Of a stretch of 64,000 nucleotides of DNA, positions 35,756 to 44,581 are shown piece by piece. Each line of letters opens with the position of its first letter. Position 1 is the first letter of the stretch. A program made the position numbers and the translations under genes. This DNA comes from Paramesorhizobium salinisoli (GTDB lineage Bacteria > Pseudomonadota > Alphaproteobacteria > Rhizobiales > Rhizobiaceae): contig NZ_QOZG01000008.1 in the NCBI RefSeq assembly GCF_003335045.1, positions 1-64,000 on the forward strand, given 5' to 3'. The notes below the pieces were generated by a model. The model saw only the letters and a program-made list of their open reading frames with translations. It was not told where the DNA came from and did no database searches.

Positions 35756-38320
35756 CTATTCCGCTGCTGCTCGGAAAGCCCGGGCTTCGACGGGAAAGCG
35801 ACAGATGACGGTCGTGCCCCTGTTTTCCGCCGTATCGATCTCGACAGAGCCGCCATGCAGCTCGACGAAACTCTTGACGATGGAAAGGCCGAGACCCGCG
35901 CCACGGCGGCGGCCGCCATTGTTGCGCGGCTCAAAACGCTTGAACACGGTATCGAGCACGTCTTTCGGCATTCCCGGCCCGTCATCGTGAACGGAGAAGA
36001 CAATCTCGGCATCTTCACGCCTGCCGGTCAGCAGGATCGTCGAGCCCTCCGGCGCATAATTCGCCGCATTGCTCAACAAGTTGAACAGCACCTGGCGAAC
36101 GCGGTTGGCATCCCCCCGGAACGAGCCAATGTTGTGGGCCAAATCGACCTTGAGAGAAATATCATGCTCACGCAGGCGGTCACCGACGCGATCAGCGGCA
36201 GCGGCGACGGTGTCGGCAACCGGCACATCGTCGATGTCCAGCTCCATGATGCCGGCATCGACGGTGGCGAGATCGAGAATATCGTTGACGATTGTCAGGA
36301 GCACCGACGAGGACGTGCCGATATGATCAAGATATTCGCGCTGACGTTCATTCAGCTCACCAAAGGATGGGGTCTGCAGCAACTCGGTGAAGCCGATGAT
36401 GTTCGTCAAGGGCGAGCGAAGCTCGTAGGAGACGTGCTGGACGAAATCATTCTTGATCTGATCCGCAAGCTCGAGCGCCTCGTTCTTGTCCTTCAGCGCG
36501 CGCTCGACACGCACCGTGTCGGTCACGTCCACGAAGGTCATCATGGTCTGGCCCTTGGGCAGCGGCACCAGCGCAAATGACAGGATGGTTCCCGCCGCCA
36601 GCTCGATCTGGCCGGCCTCGCCTTCCCGCGTGTCGGCAACGCCCGTCACCGTGGCGACGAAATTTTCCCACAGCACGGGGTCCGAACCGCTTTCACAGAA
36701 GGTGCGGATGGACGAGATATGCGTTCCCTCGACCGTCAGATTGGCGGGGAGCGACCAAAGCTTGGCGAAGGCCGAATTGGAAAGCCGGATGCGACCATCC
36801 GAGCCGAAGACCGCAACGCCCTCGGCGAGATGATCGAGCGTTTCACCCTGTACCCTGATCAGCGTGTTATAACGGCTTTCGAGGTCGAACTTTTCGGTGA
36901 GGTTCTCGAATACCCAGGTGACGCCGCCCTTGGGATGCGGATTGGCGACGATGCGCAGTGTGCGCCCGTCGGGAAGATGCCACCAATGCTCCTGTGGATC
37001 GACGGCGCGATAGGCCGAAAGCATTGAATCCTTCCAGCGGCGCCATTCCGGCTGCTCCGGCAGCTTGCCTTCGCTGCGCAGCCTGTCGAGCAGCATTGCG
37101 TTACTCGGCTGCGCCTCCAGGAATGCCGTATCGAGCGCCCAAAGCTTGGTGAAGGCCTGGTTGAAGAATTGCAGCTTCATATCGGGATCGAAAATGGCGA
37201 CGGCAGTGTTCAACTGGTCAAGGGTCTCCGCGTGGCTGCGTACGGTACGCTGCAGTTCCTCGCGCACCTGCTCGATTTCGCTGACATCAGCGGCAACGCC
37301 GGCGGAGCCCGCCGCACCAGCCACATCGGTCACCTCGAACATATGCCTGTCGCCACCGATAACCGTGGAAAGACGGTCGTGGAACCGAGCCAGCGTCGCG
37401 CGTTCGCGCTCGATGCGCTGGCGGGCCTGGGTGCCGAAAAGCTCGTGTCCCTGGGCGACGACCTCGGCGCTATCCGCCGCGTCGACTGCCTTGGCATATG
37501 CCTTGTTGACCCAATTGAGACGGCCTTGGGCATCGCGCGTCCACACGGTCAGGTCGAGCGTGTCGAGAAGCCCGCGCAAGGTGGCGAGCGCTTCGGAGAG
37601 ATGACGGTTCTCCGTCTGCAGAAAGGCCCGCTCCGCCTGCACGCCCTCAAGACTGATAAAGCGGGTGATCGCGTAGCTTCCCGACGTGCGACCCTGCACG
37701 TCAAGCGGCGTTCCATTCACCGTCTCGATGACAAGATCGAAAGATTGCGCCCGCTCGCGCAAAGCGGTGACCGCGCGCTCCAGCGCCGCCACGGAATCGG
37801 GCCGGAGCCAGCGGCCGAAGGCGAGAAATCCGGCGCGATCCTGCGGCGCGCTGCTTTCCACCGGCAGGCTACCCACCACTTCAGGTTTTCTATCGCTGCC
37901 GTCCCAAACGACGATCCGCTGGTCCTTCAGGTTAAGAAGCGCCTCGCTGCGCTGGGCGGCATAGCTTAGATCGGCAAACTTGGCCCGCAGCGTCGCATTT
38001 TCCTCGGCGATCTTGCCGCGGTCGCGGATAAGCCAGCCAGCCGAGAGCAAGGCGGCGCCCATGGCGCCTAGAAACATGGCAAATTGGATGACTTCGAAGG
38101 CGCCGAGCGACGGGCCGAAGGGGGTCGAGATCTTGCCGAAGGGTTCAGTGATCTGCGCCCATGCGGCAGTCGCCGGCAACAAAGCCGAGCCGGCCACGCC
38201 CGCACGGAGCGCTTGCACACGCCATCGCTTCGCGCGCGTAAAAGCCAGATAAGGACCGCGTATCCTCGCATACGCGGTAATATGTTTCCAAACGCCCCGT
38301 GACGGGCAATCGTCTGGCAT
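35756..38320 (-). CDS. divL: DivL-like PAS sensor kinase with Tyr at the phosphorylation position
   Basis: 854 residues. A membrane segment (EVIQFAMFLGAMGAALLSAG, after a hydrophobic stretch at about 38-56) is followed by several PAS-like domains (two contain WVNKAYAKAV and FFNQAFTKLWAL). A DHp domain and an HATPase_c domain follow, with LFNLLSNAANYAP, DDGPGMP and GAGLGLSIVKSF. The H-box reads HVSYELRSPLTN: Tyr632 (TAC, 36425-36427) stands where kinases have His. This is the hallmark of DivL, which in Caulobacter modulates CckA and so CtrA in the cell cycle. The ATG has GGAGAGGACAGG upstream; a TTG 11 codons earlier is rejected. Neighbouring ahcY and tsaE fit the rhizobial divL locus. Confidence 0.88.
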   Translation of the reverse strand: MPDDCPSRGVWKHITAYARIRGPYLAFTRAKRWRVQALRAGVAGSALLPATAAWAQITEPFGKISTPFGPSLGAFEVIQFAMFLGAMGAALLSAGWLIRDRGKIAEENATLRAKFADLSYAAQRSEALLNLKDQRIVVWDGSDRKPEVVGSLPVESSAPQDRAGFLAFGRWLRPDSVAALERAVTALRERAQSFDLVIETVNGTPLDVQGRTSGSYAITRFISLEGVQAERAFLQTENRHLSEALATLRGLLDTLDLTVWTRDAQGRLNWVNKAYAKAVDAADSAEVVAQGHELFGTQARQRIERERATLARFHDRLSTVIGGDRHMFEVTDVAGAAGSAGVAADVSEIEQVREELQRTVRSHAETLDQLNTAVAIFDPDMKLQFFNQAFTKLWALDTAFLEAQPSNAMLLDRLRSEGKLPEQPEWRRWKDSMLSAYRAVDPQEHWWHLPDGRTLRIVANPHPKGGVTWVFENLTEKFDLESRYNTLIRVQGETLDHLAEGVAVFGSDGRIRLSNSAFAKLWSLPANLTVEGTHISSIRTFCESGSDPVLWENFVATVTGVADTREGEAGQIELAAGTILSFALVPLPKGQTMMTFVDVTDTVRVERALKDKNEALELADQIKNDFVQHVSYELRSPLTNIIGFTELLQTPSFGELNERQREYLDHIGTSSSVLLTIVNDILDLATVDAGIMELDIDDVPVADTVAAAADRVGDRLREHDISLKVDLAHNIGSFRGDANRVRQVLFNLLSNAANYAPEGSTILLTGRREDAEIVFSVHDDGPGMPKDVLDTVFKRFEPRNNGGRRRGAGLGLSIVKSFVELHGGSVEIDTAENRGTTVICRFPVEARAFRAAAE

Positions 38321-38375
38321 GTCCTGTCCTCTCCGCCGCCTTGTTCCAGCCAAGACCGCTCTGACCTACGCTAAC

Positions 38376-38419
38376 GCATCGACCTGAAAACCCGTTCCGG
38401 GTTTTCCCAAAGCCGATGC
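38376..38419. repeat. Rhizobial palindromic repeat upstream of divL
   Basis: 44 bp with outer arms GCATCG / CGATGC and an inner GAAAACCCG / CGGGTTTTC hairpin. It has the same architecture as the copies at 23858, 52164 and 63907. It lies 56 bp upstream of the divL ATG. Confidence 0.75.
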
Positions 38420-38571
38420 GCAGATTCAATGAGCCGCAGCACCTTTTATCCACCCCAGGGACGCTTGGCGCTCCAGGATCATCCCCATCCGCAGACACGA
38501 TTCAGTGCCGCCGACGCCTCGAATCACTTCAAAATACTCTTATGGCGAATCGCCGTGAAGGAGGCATGGGG

Positions 38572-38610
38572 CAAAAATAAATGCCGGGCAGTTTGTCAAC
38601 CGCCCGGCAT
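38572..38610 (-). terminator. Intrinsic terminator after ahcY
   Basis: On the minus strand ATGCCGGGC and GCCCGGCAT form a perfect 9-bp stem with a 12-nt loop, followed by TTATTTTTGC. It separates ahcY from divL. Confidence 0.88.
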
Positions 38611-38638
38611 CCATATGTGGTAGATATTTAAAACGTGG

Positions 38639-40039
38639 TTAATATCTGTAGTGTTCGGACTTGAACGGCCCCTGTGGAGCGACACCAATATAAGCTGCCT
38701 GCTCGTCCGAAAGCACCGTCAGCTTGGCGCCGAGCTTGGCGAGATGCAGGCGCGCGACCTTTTCGTCGAGGTGCTTTGGCAGGACATAAACCTCGTTGGC
38801 ATAGTTTTCGCGACGGGTATAAAGCTCGATCTGCGCCAGCACCTGATTGGTGAAGGAGGCCGACATGACGAAGCTCGGGTGGCCGGTAGCATTGCCGAGA
38901 TTGAGCAGACGGCCCTCGGAAAGCAGGATCAGGCGCTTGCCGTCAGGGAATTCGATCAGGTCGACCTGCGGCTTGACGTTGGTCCACTTCAGATTGCGCA
39001 GGGCGGCCACCTGAATCTCATTGTCAAAATGGCCGATATTGCCGACGATGGCCATATCCTTCATCTTGCGCATATGGTCGAGCGTGATGACGTCCTTGTT
39101 GCCCGTCGTGGTGATGATGATGTCAGCGGTCGGCGCGGCATCGTCAAGCGTGACCACTTCGAAACCGTCCATGGCGGCCTGCAGCGCGCAGATCGGATCG
39201 ACTTCCGTGACCTTGACGCGCGCCCCGGCGCCCAGCAGCGACTGGGCAGAGCCCTTGCCGACATCGCCATAGCCGCAGACGACGGCCACCTTGCCGGCCA
39301 TCATCACGTCGGTGCCGCGGCGGATGCCGTCGACCAGCGATTCCTTGCAGCCATATTTATTGTCGAATTTCGACTTGGTGACGCTGTCGTTGACGTTGAT
39401 CGCCGGGAAGGGCAGGAGGCCCTTCTTCTGCAATTGGTAGAGACGGTTGACGCCGGTGGTGGTCTCTTCCGTCACACCCTTGATCGCGTCACGCTGCTTC
39501 GTGAAGAAGCCCGGCGTTGCGGCCATGCGCTTCCTGATCTGCGCGAAGAGGATTTCCTCTTCCTCATTGCCCGGATTGGAGAGCACGTCCTCTCCCGCCT
39601 CGGCGCGCGCGCCGATCAGGATGTACATGGTGGCGTCGCCGCCATCATCGAGGATCATGTTGGAGGGCTGGCCGTCCGGCCATTGGAAGATCTGATCGGT
39701 GTAGGTCCAATATTCCTCCAGCGTCTCGCCCTTGATGGCGAAAACCGGCGTTCCGGCGGCCGCGATCGCCGCAGCGGCGTGATCCTGCGTGGAGAAGATA
39801 TTGCAGGAGGCCCAACGCACCTCGGCGCCCAGCGCCTGCAGCGTTTCAATCAGGACAGCCGTCTGGATCGTCATATGCAGCGAGCCGGAGATGCGCGCGC
39901 CCTTGAGAGGCTTCGACGTACCGAACTCCTCGCGCGAAGCCATCAGGCCCGGCATTTCGGTTTCGGCGATCTCGATTTCCTTACGGCCCCAGTCGGCGAG
40001 GCTCATGTCTTTGACGACAAAATCGTGCTTGGTGGTCAT
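38639..40039 (-). CDS. ahcY: S-adenosylhomocysteine hydrolase
   Basis: 466 residues. It splits SAH into homocysteine and adenosine, completing the methyl cycle. NAD-binding Rossmann [20 protein letters not shown] and active-site stretches [18 protein letters not shown] and [11 protein letters not shown] are clear, and the protein ends in KSEHYRY as in other AhcYs. The ATG of MTTKHDFVV has GGAG 6 nt upstream; an earlier TTG is rejected. A perfect 18-bp palindrome 126 bp upstream is a candidate operator. Single-gene transcript ending at a strong terminator. Confidence 0.97.
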   Translation of the reverse strand: MTTKHDFVVKDMSLADWGRKEIEIAETEMPGLMASREEFGTSKPLKGARISGSLHMTIQTAVLIETLQALGAEVRWASCNIFSTQDHAAAAIAAAGTPVFAIKGETLEEYWTYTDQIFQWPDGQPSNMILDDGGDATMYILIGARAEAGEDVLSNPGNEEEEILFAQIRKRMAATPGFFTKQRDAIKGVTEETTTGVNRLYQLQKKGLLPFPAINVNDSVTKSKFDNKYGCKESLVDGIRRGTDVMMAGKVAVVCGYGDVGKGSAQSLLGAGARVKVTEVDPICALQAAMDGFEVVTLDDAAPTADIIITTTGNKDVITLDHMRKMKDMAIVGNIGHFDNEIQVAALRNLKWTNVKPQVDLIEFPDGKRLILLSEGRLLNLGNATGHPSFVMSASFTNQVLAQIELYTRRENYANEVYVLPKHLDEKVARLHLAKLGAKLTVLSDEQAAYIGVAPQGPFKSEHYRY

Positions 40040-40164
40040 CTCGTGCTCCAATCAGAACAATTCAACAGACAGTAATCAGTACGCGCAGGCAAACAGCGCT
40101 CGTGCGCCACTCATGCGTGATGGTTGCTGTTGCCTAGCAGATCGGGGGGAAACGCACAATGGGA

Positions 40165-40182
40165 CATAAAGAAATCTTTATG
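40165..40182. promoter_or_regulatory. Candidate SahR-type operator upstream of ahcY
   Basis: CATAAAGAAATCTTTATG, perfect 8-bp arms around AA, lies between the HPr gene and ahcY. SahR, an ArsR-family repressor of SAM-cycle genes in Proteobacteria, has ahcY as its core target and binds palindromic sites. The match to SahR is inferred from target and symmetry, not from a consensus I can verify here. Confidence 0.5.
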
Positions 40183-40216
40183 CGTGCATATGGATGCCGA
40201 GATGAGATCCGGTTGC

Positions 40217-40531
40217 TCAGGCCTCTTCGCCGAACTTGTTCTCTATCAATTCCTGCAGGGCATCCAGAACCTCTTTCGCCTGGACCCCCGACGCACTGAC
40301 CTCAATGCAGCAGCCAGGCGAGGCGGCGAGCATCATCAGGCCCATGATGGACGTGCCGCCTACCGTGACGCCATCCTTTTTAACCCGGACATGCGCATCG
40401 AAACCATCGACGAGCTGAACCAATTTCGCCGAGGCGCGCGCATGCAGGCCTCGTTTGTTCAGTATCTCGAACGAACGCCTGAGCGCCGTGGCCTCATCAT
40501 AGGTTCCGGTGGCAAGATTGCACATGTACAT
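40217..40531 (-). CDS. ptsH: HPr-family phosphocarrier protein
   Basis: 104 residues. Phosphorylatable His30 is in NKRGLHARASAKL, and the regulatory Ser61 region is TSIMGLMMLAA, so both PTS phosphorylation sites exist. Together with the EIIA 7 bp upstream and HPr kinase nearby it makes the regulatory PTS of alphaproteobacteria, which does not carry sugar but signals to other systems. Enzyme I is not in this window. The N-terminal extension (about 10 residues before the fold) is slightly longer than usual; a start at Met3 is possible. Confidence 0.92.
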   Translation of the reverse strand: MYMCNLATGTYDEATALRRSFEILNKRGLHARASAKLVQLVDGFDAHVRVKKDGVTVGGTSIMGLMMLAASPGCCIEVSASGVQAKEVLDALQELIENKFGEEA

Positions 40532-40538
40532 TTGCCTG

Positions 40539-40940
40539 CTATTTCCCCGTCAGGACCTGGCTTGCGACATTGATGTATTTGCGGCCGGCGTCCTGCGCCT
40601 CGCGCAGCGCCACCTGCATCTCGCCGGCGATGCGGACGCTGGAAAGCTTGATCAGCATGGGGAGATTGACCCCGGCAATGACTTCGATCTTTCCTGGTTT
40701 CATCACGGAAATCGCCAGATTGGAAGGAGTCCCGCCGAACATGTCGGTCAGGATGATGACACCCCGGCCCTGATCAGCGCGCTCCGTCGCATCGACGATA
40801 TCGCGGCGACGCTGTTCCATGTCGTCTTCCGCACCGATGCAAACCGTCTCGAAATGTTCCTGGGGACCGACAACATGCTCGACTGCATGATGAAACTCTA
40901 CGGCCAGCCTTCCGTGCGTCACAAGCACGAGTCCGATCAT
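40539..40940 (-). CDS. PTS EIIA component, mannose (Man) family
   Basis: 133 residues, a stand-alone EIIA-Man-type domain. The N-terminus MIGLVLVTHGRLAVEF holds phospho-acceptor His9, and GVIILTDMFGGTPSNLA is the conserved active-site region. No EIIB or EIIC follows, so it is probably regulatory, as in Brucella and Agrobacterium where it is called EIIA-Mtl/Man-like or PtsM. The start is chosen at the ATG of the fold; the frame extends 33 codons upstream. HPr follows by 7 bp. Confidence 0.9.
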   Translation of the reverse strand: MIGLVLVTHGRLAVEFHHAVEHVVGPQEHFETVCIGAEDDMEQRRRDIVDATERADQGRGVIILTDMFGGTPSNLAISVMKPGKIEVIAGVNLPMLIKLSSVRIAGEMQVALREAQDAGRKYINVASQVLTGK

Positions 40941-41178
40941 TCTCAAACTGCTCCCGTCATGCGCTCGCATCGACATGAATAACAACCCCGCAAGCGCCCG
41001 TGACCACCGGATGACACCCATCTCCGGCAGGTTGCACATCTTGACAGCCGAAAATGTGATATCAAGCGAAAAATCTCACGCACGCCTTGATTTAGCCGAT
41101 ATGCCGCAGCGCAGCAAGACAAGGGGTGATTCACCTTGCGTTATCCTTAACCCTGCCGCGAGTTCATACGGCTTCAGG

Positions 41179-41664
41179 CTAGCCGAAAGGCCATGGCGGC
41201 ATGAAAAGTGCGGCTTCGACGGCGCGGCCGGCGGCCAGCGATTCGCTTTGCTGAGCGGGCAGCACGAGCAGCGGCAGCTTTATACCGCAGAGGGCGCGCT
41301 GCGCGCCGTCGGGATAGCGCACGGCCTCTTCAGGAGGCGCCAGATCGACCAAGAGATGGATGATAGCGGTCTTTTCATGCGCCATGGCGAACAATCCCGC
41401 GCCGCGTATCTCGATACCGCCCGCGAGCGTTTCAGGCGGCGATGCCAGAAGCCTGCCATTCGCCGCGCGCAGCACGGTGCGGTCATCCGATACAAGCGCG
41501 GCAAAGCGTCCAGCAGAGCGTTGCATGGCGATCAACGCAAATGCCAGCGCCGACTTACCGGCACCGGACGCACCGGTGATCAGGACGCCACGGTCGGCGA
41601 CCAGAAGCGATGTGGCGTGAACATTCTGGAAATTGCCATTCTCGCCGATACCGCCGGCCATCAC
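41179..41664 (-). CDS. hprK: HPr kinase/phosphorylase, short alphaproteobacterial form
   Basis: 161 residues, only the C-terminal kinase domain of classic HprK (about 310 residues). Walker A is GVLITGASGAGKSALAFAL (GASGAGKS at 31-38), with VSDDRT following. The N-terminal domain of Firmicute HprK is missing, which is normal for Rhizobiales. It phosphorylates the regulatory serine of HPr. Its start overlaps the chvG stop by 4 nt, tying it to the two-component system; EIIA and HPr follow after a 238-bp gap. Confidence 0.88.
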   Translation of the reverse strand: MMAGGIGENGNFQNVHATSLLVADRGVLITGASGAGKSALAFALIAMQRSAGRFAALVSDDRTVLRAANGRLLASPPETLAGGIEIRGAGLFAMAHEKTAIIHLLVDLAPPEEAVRYPDGAQRALCGIKLPLLVLPAQQSESLAAGRAVEAALFMPPWPFG

Positions 41665-43478
41665 GACGCAGCCGGCAGATCGACAATGAAGCGCGCGCCG
41701 AGATAATGCTCGGGAGAGGCGGGGTCGAGGATGTTTTCTGCCGTCAGCGTGCCGCCATGCGCTTCAACGATCTGGCGGCTGATGGAAAGACCGAGGCCCG
41801 AATTCTGGCCGAAGGCTTCCGGCGAGGGCCTGTCCGTATAGAAGCGCTCGAAAATACGCTCGATATTTTCGGCGCTGATGCCGGGACCATTGTCCTCGAC
41901 GAGGATTTGAACCCGATTGCCGGAATAACGGAGCGAAACGATGATCTTTCCCGTGTCGTCGGGCACGAAGGAGCGTGCATTCTCGACAAGATTTGAGACG
42001 ACCTGGCTCAGCCGCAGATCATGTCCGGCAACAAAAAAGCCCTTGCGTCCCTGTGGAAGCTTGCCGACCTTCAATTCAATGTTGGTTCCCGACTTGTTTC
42101 GCTGCACTTCCTGCGCCGTGGAAACCAGATTGGTGAGAAGCGCCTTGAGATCGACCTTTTCCGAATGCTCGCGCGCCAGTTCGGCGTCCAGGCGCGAAGC
42201 ATCCGATATATCGGTGATCAGCCGGTCGAGACGGCGGACGTCATGCTGGATGATATCGAGCAGGCGCTTGCGGGACTCCTCCGTCTTGGCGATCGGCAGC
42301 GTCTCGACGGCGCTGCGGAGCGAGGTCAACGGGTTTTTCAGCTCATGGCTGACATCGGCGGCGAAACTCTCGATCGCGTCGATGCGGGCATAGAGCGCAT
42401 TTGTCATGTCGCGGATCGAGGTGGAGAGATGGCCCACCTCATCCTGCCGATCGGAAAAGTCAGGTATTTCGACACGGTTCTTGACGCCGTGGCGGACGCG
42501 GTCGGCGGCGGCGGCCAGCTTGCGCAACGGATTAGCGATGGTCGAAGCCAGGAACAGCGACAGGATCACCATGACAACGGAAACAACCGCAAAGACACGG
42601 AAGATCGCCTGGCGTTCGCCCTGCACGATCTTGTCGATGTCGCCGCCCTGGGTCGAGAGCAGCAGCACGCCGAGCACGGCGCGCGAACGCTGCACGGGCA
42701 CGGCGACGGAAACGACCAGTTCGCCCAGATCGTTGCGGCGGGTCATCGAGGCAGGAGAACCGGTCAAGGCCTTGACCACTTCAGGGAAAGCCGCGCCATT
42801 GCCGCCCGGCTGTTCCTGATCGAGCGGTAAATTGCCGAGATAGAAGAATTGCGAAAGCCAATTGTTGAGGCGAGTGAAAAGCCCGGGCTCCTCGTCTTCC
42901 ACCGGCGGAAGATCGTAGCGCAGCACCTGCCCACCCGAAACCGTTCCGCCCGAATAGGTGGAGTAGAGCTGACTCGAATCGAACAGCAGAATGGTGTTGC
43001 TGTCGTAGATGCGGGCGCGCGTGCTGGTGGGAGAGATCAGCCGCCGCAACAGCCGCGCGACACGCACCGGATCGATGGGGAATTCCCAGTTCTCGGGTGA
43101 ATCGGGGGAGGGGGTGATACTTTGTCCGGCCTGAAGCTCGAGCAGTTTTTCCGGATCGATGGCGATCGAGTTGGTATCGACCGTCGCCGATGCCGCGATG
43201 GCGCCGGCGATGATCTCGCCCTGGGTCATCAGGCTCTCGATCTTGGCGTCGATCAACCCGTCGCGGAACTGGTTCAAATACATGATGCCGGAAACCAGCA
43301 CCGCCAGCGCCGCCAGATTGAGAAACAGGATACGGCGCGTCAGGCTGGAAAAGAGATAGTGACCGAGCAGATGGCGCGCCGGTGAAAACAGACGGCGCAG
43401 CAGAAGCGAGCGCTGTCGGCGCGCGCGACGTTCCCTGCTAACGCCTGTGACGGCACTGTTCTCGGCTTCTGCCACCAT
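41661..43478 (-). CDS. chvG: Sensor histidine kinase ChvG (BvrS/ExoS)
   Basis: 605 residues. TM1 at about 48-68 and TM2 at about 293-314 flank a periplasmic sensing domain of about 225 residues, then a HAMP domain (315-365), a DHp with His378 in ADVSHELKNPLTSLRSAVET, and an HATPase_c with LVENARSFV, DNGPGIS and GLGLSISRQI. ChvG pairs with ChvI and responds to acid and envelope stress; in Brucella this pair (BvrS/BvrR) is needed for virulence, and in rhizobia for symbiosis. The periplasmic inhibitor ExoR is not in the window. It lies 47 bp after chvI. Confidence 0.93.
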   Translation of the reverse strand: MVAEAENSAVTGVSRERRARRQRSLLLRRLFSPARHLLGHYLFSSLTRRILFLNLAALAVLVSGIMYLNQFRDGLIDAKIESLMTQGEIIAGAIAASATVDTNSIAIDPEKLLELQAGQSITPSPDSPENWEFPIDPVRVARLLRRLISPTSTRARIYDSNTILLFDSSQLYSTYSGGTVSGGQVLRYDLPPVEDEEPGLFTRLNNWLSQFFYLGNLPLDQEQPGGNGAAFPEVVKALTGSPASMTRRNDLGELVVSVAVPVQRSRAVLGVLLLSTQGGDIDKIVQGERQAIFRVFAVVSVVMVILSLFLASTIANPLRKLAAAADRVRHGVKNRVEIPDFSDRQDEVGHLSTSIRDMTNALYARIDAIESFAADVSHELKNPLTSLRSAVETLPIAKTEESRKRLLDIIQHDVRRLDRLITDISDASRLDAELAREHSEKVDLKALLTNLVSTAQEVQRNKSGTNIELKVGKLPQGRKGFFVAGHDLRLSQVVSNLVENARSFVPDDTGKIIVSLRYSGNRVQILVEDNGPGISAENIERIFERFYTDRPSPEAFGQNSGLGLSISRQIVEAHGGTLTAENILDPASPEHYLGARFIVDLPAAS

Positions 43479-43525
43479 GATGCGGATCGTGATTCCTGTT
43501 CAGCCCCCGCCTCAGGGCAAGGCGA

Positions 43526-44245
43526 TCAGGCCTCGCGAAAGCGGTATCCAACCCCATAGAGCGTTTCGATCATCTCGAAGCTGTCGTCAACCGCCTTGAA
43601 CTTCTTGCGCAGGCGCTTGATATGGCTATCGATTGTTCGATCGTCAACATACACCTGCTCATCATAGGCCGCATCCATCAGCGCGTCACGGCTTTTCACG
43701 ACGCCGGGACGTTGCGCCAGGGAATGCAGGATGAGGAATTCGGTGACCGTCAGCGTCACCGGCTCACCCTTCCAGGTGCAGGTGTGGCGTTCCTGGTCCA
43801 TGACCAACTGGCCACGCTCCAGCGATTTCGCCTGCTGGCCAACCGGCTTCACCGTGCCGTCGCGCGCCGCGACGCGGCGCAGGACCGCCTTGACGCGCTC
43901 GACAAGGAGGCGCTGCGAGAACGGCTTGGTGATGAAATCGTCGGCGCCCATCTTCAGCCCGAAAAGCTCGTCGATCTCGTCGTCCTTGGAGGTGAGGAAG
44001 ATGACGGGCAGGTCGGATTTCTGTCGCAGGCGACGCAGAAGCTCCATTCCGTCCATACGTGGCATCTTGATATCGAAAATCGCCAGATTGGGCGGACGCG
44101 CCGTCAGGCCGTCGAGCGCAGAGGCGCCATCGGTGTAGGTCTCGACACGATAGCCTTCCGATTCGAGCGCGATGGAAACCGAGGTCAGAATGTTGCGGTC
44201 GTCATCAACGAGCGCAATCGTCTGCATTGCTGGTATCTCCCTCAT
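43526..44245 (-). CDS. chvI: Response regulator ChvI (BvrR)
   Basis: 239 residues, OmpR family. Receiver: acidic pocket in [10 protein letters not shown], phospho-acceptor Asp58 in [12 protein letters not shown], Thr in [10 protein letters not shown] and Lys in ITKPFSQ. DNA-binding winged helix: about 140-239, with [20 protein letters not shown] chose the ATG of [12 protein letters not shown], preceded by AGGAG, in keeping with the Brucella BvrR N-terminus as I recall it; an ATG six codons later also has GGGAG upstream. Divergent from pckA, a reported ChvI target in Agrobacterium. Confidence 0.94.
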   Translation of the reverse strand: MREIPAMQTIALVDDDRNILTSVSIALESEGYRVETYTDGASALDGLTARPPNLAIFDIKMPRMDGMELLRRLRQKSDLPVIFLTSKDDEIDELFGLKMGADDFITKPFSQRLLVERVKAVLRRVAARDGTVKPVGQQAKSLERGQLVMDQERHTCTWKGEPVTLTVTEFLILHSLAQRPGVVKSRDALMDAAYDEQVYVDDRTIDSHIKRLRKKFKAVDDSFEMIETLYGVGYRFREA

Positions 44246-44581
44246 GCGGCGCCTCTCCTTAAACGTCAAACCAGTCGGCAATGCGAATTCGATCGACGCG
44301 CTTGTGCAGGACAAATTAGGTACAAAATGTGGCATAGCACTTTTTCTGCCATGAAAACAAATGTTCCGACATAATACTCGTAAAGGTTGTTAATAGAGTC
44401 GACCTTCCCGCTATTGGAATTTTTAAACGATTTAATTTTTTTTGAGAATTTTTAAATCGATTATTTATTTGAAATCATTCGATTTTTCTGTTGTCAAAAT
44501 TCCAGGCCAGTCAATTTGGACAGTTGAAATTGCTCAAGGACAGCCTTCCTTAAATTTTTTCGAAAGAATGGCGGAGACACA
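44246..44581. promoter_or_regulatory. AT-rich divergent control region chvI / pckA
   Basis: 336 bp, strikingly AT-rich at 44380-44560 against a GC-rich background. It holds two related direct repeats, GAATTTTTAAACGATTTAAT (44417-44436) and GAATTTTTAAATCGATTATT (44446-44465), 29 bp apart (about three helical turns), followed by GAAATCATTCGATTTTTC. These are good candidates for regulator binding, perhaps ChvI itself. No gene is seen. Confidence 0.55.

Larger units (their letters stand above)
38321..38638. other. Intergenic region divL / ahcY
   Basis: 318 bp upstream of divL. It contains a palindromic repeat (38376-38419) and the ahcY terminator (38572-38610). The remaining about 150 bp must hold the divL promoter. 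I see no gene and no recognisable operator. Confidence 0.6.

Noticed and set aside
38651-40075. A 474-codon plus-strand frame opposite ahcY
   Set aside because: ahcY is complete and conserved on the other strand; the antisense product has no family features.
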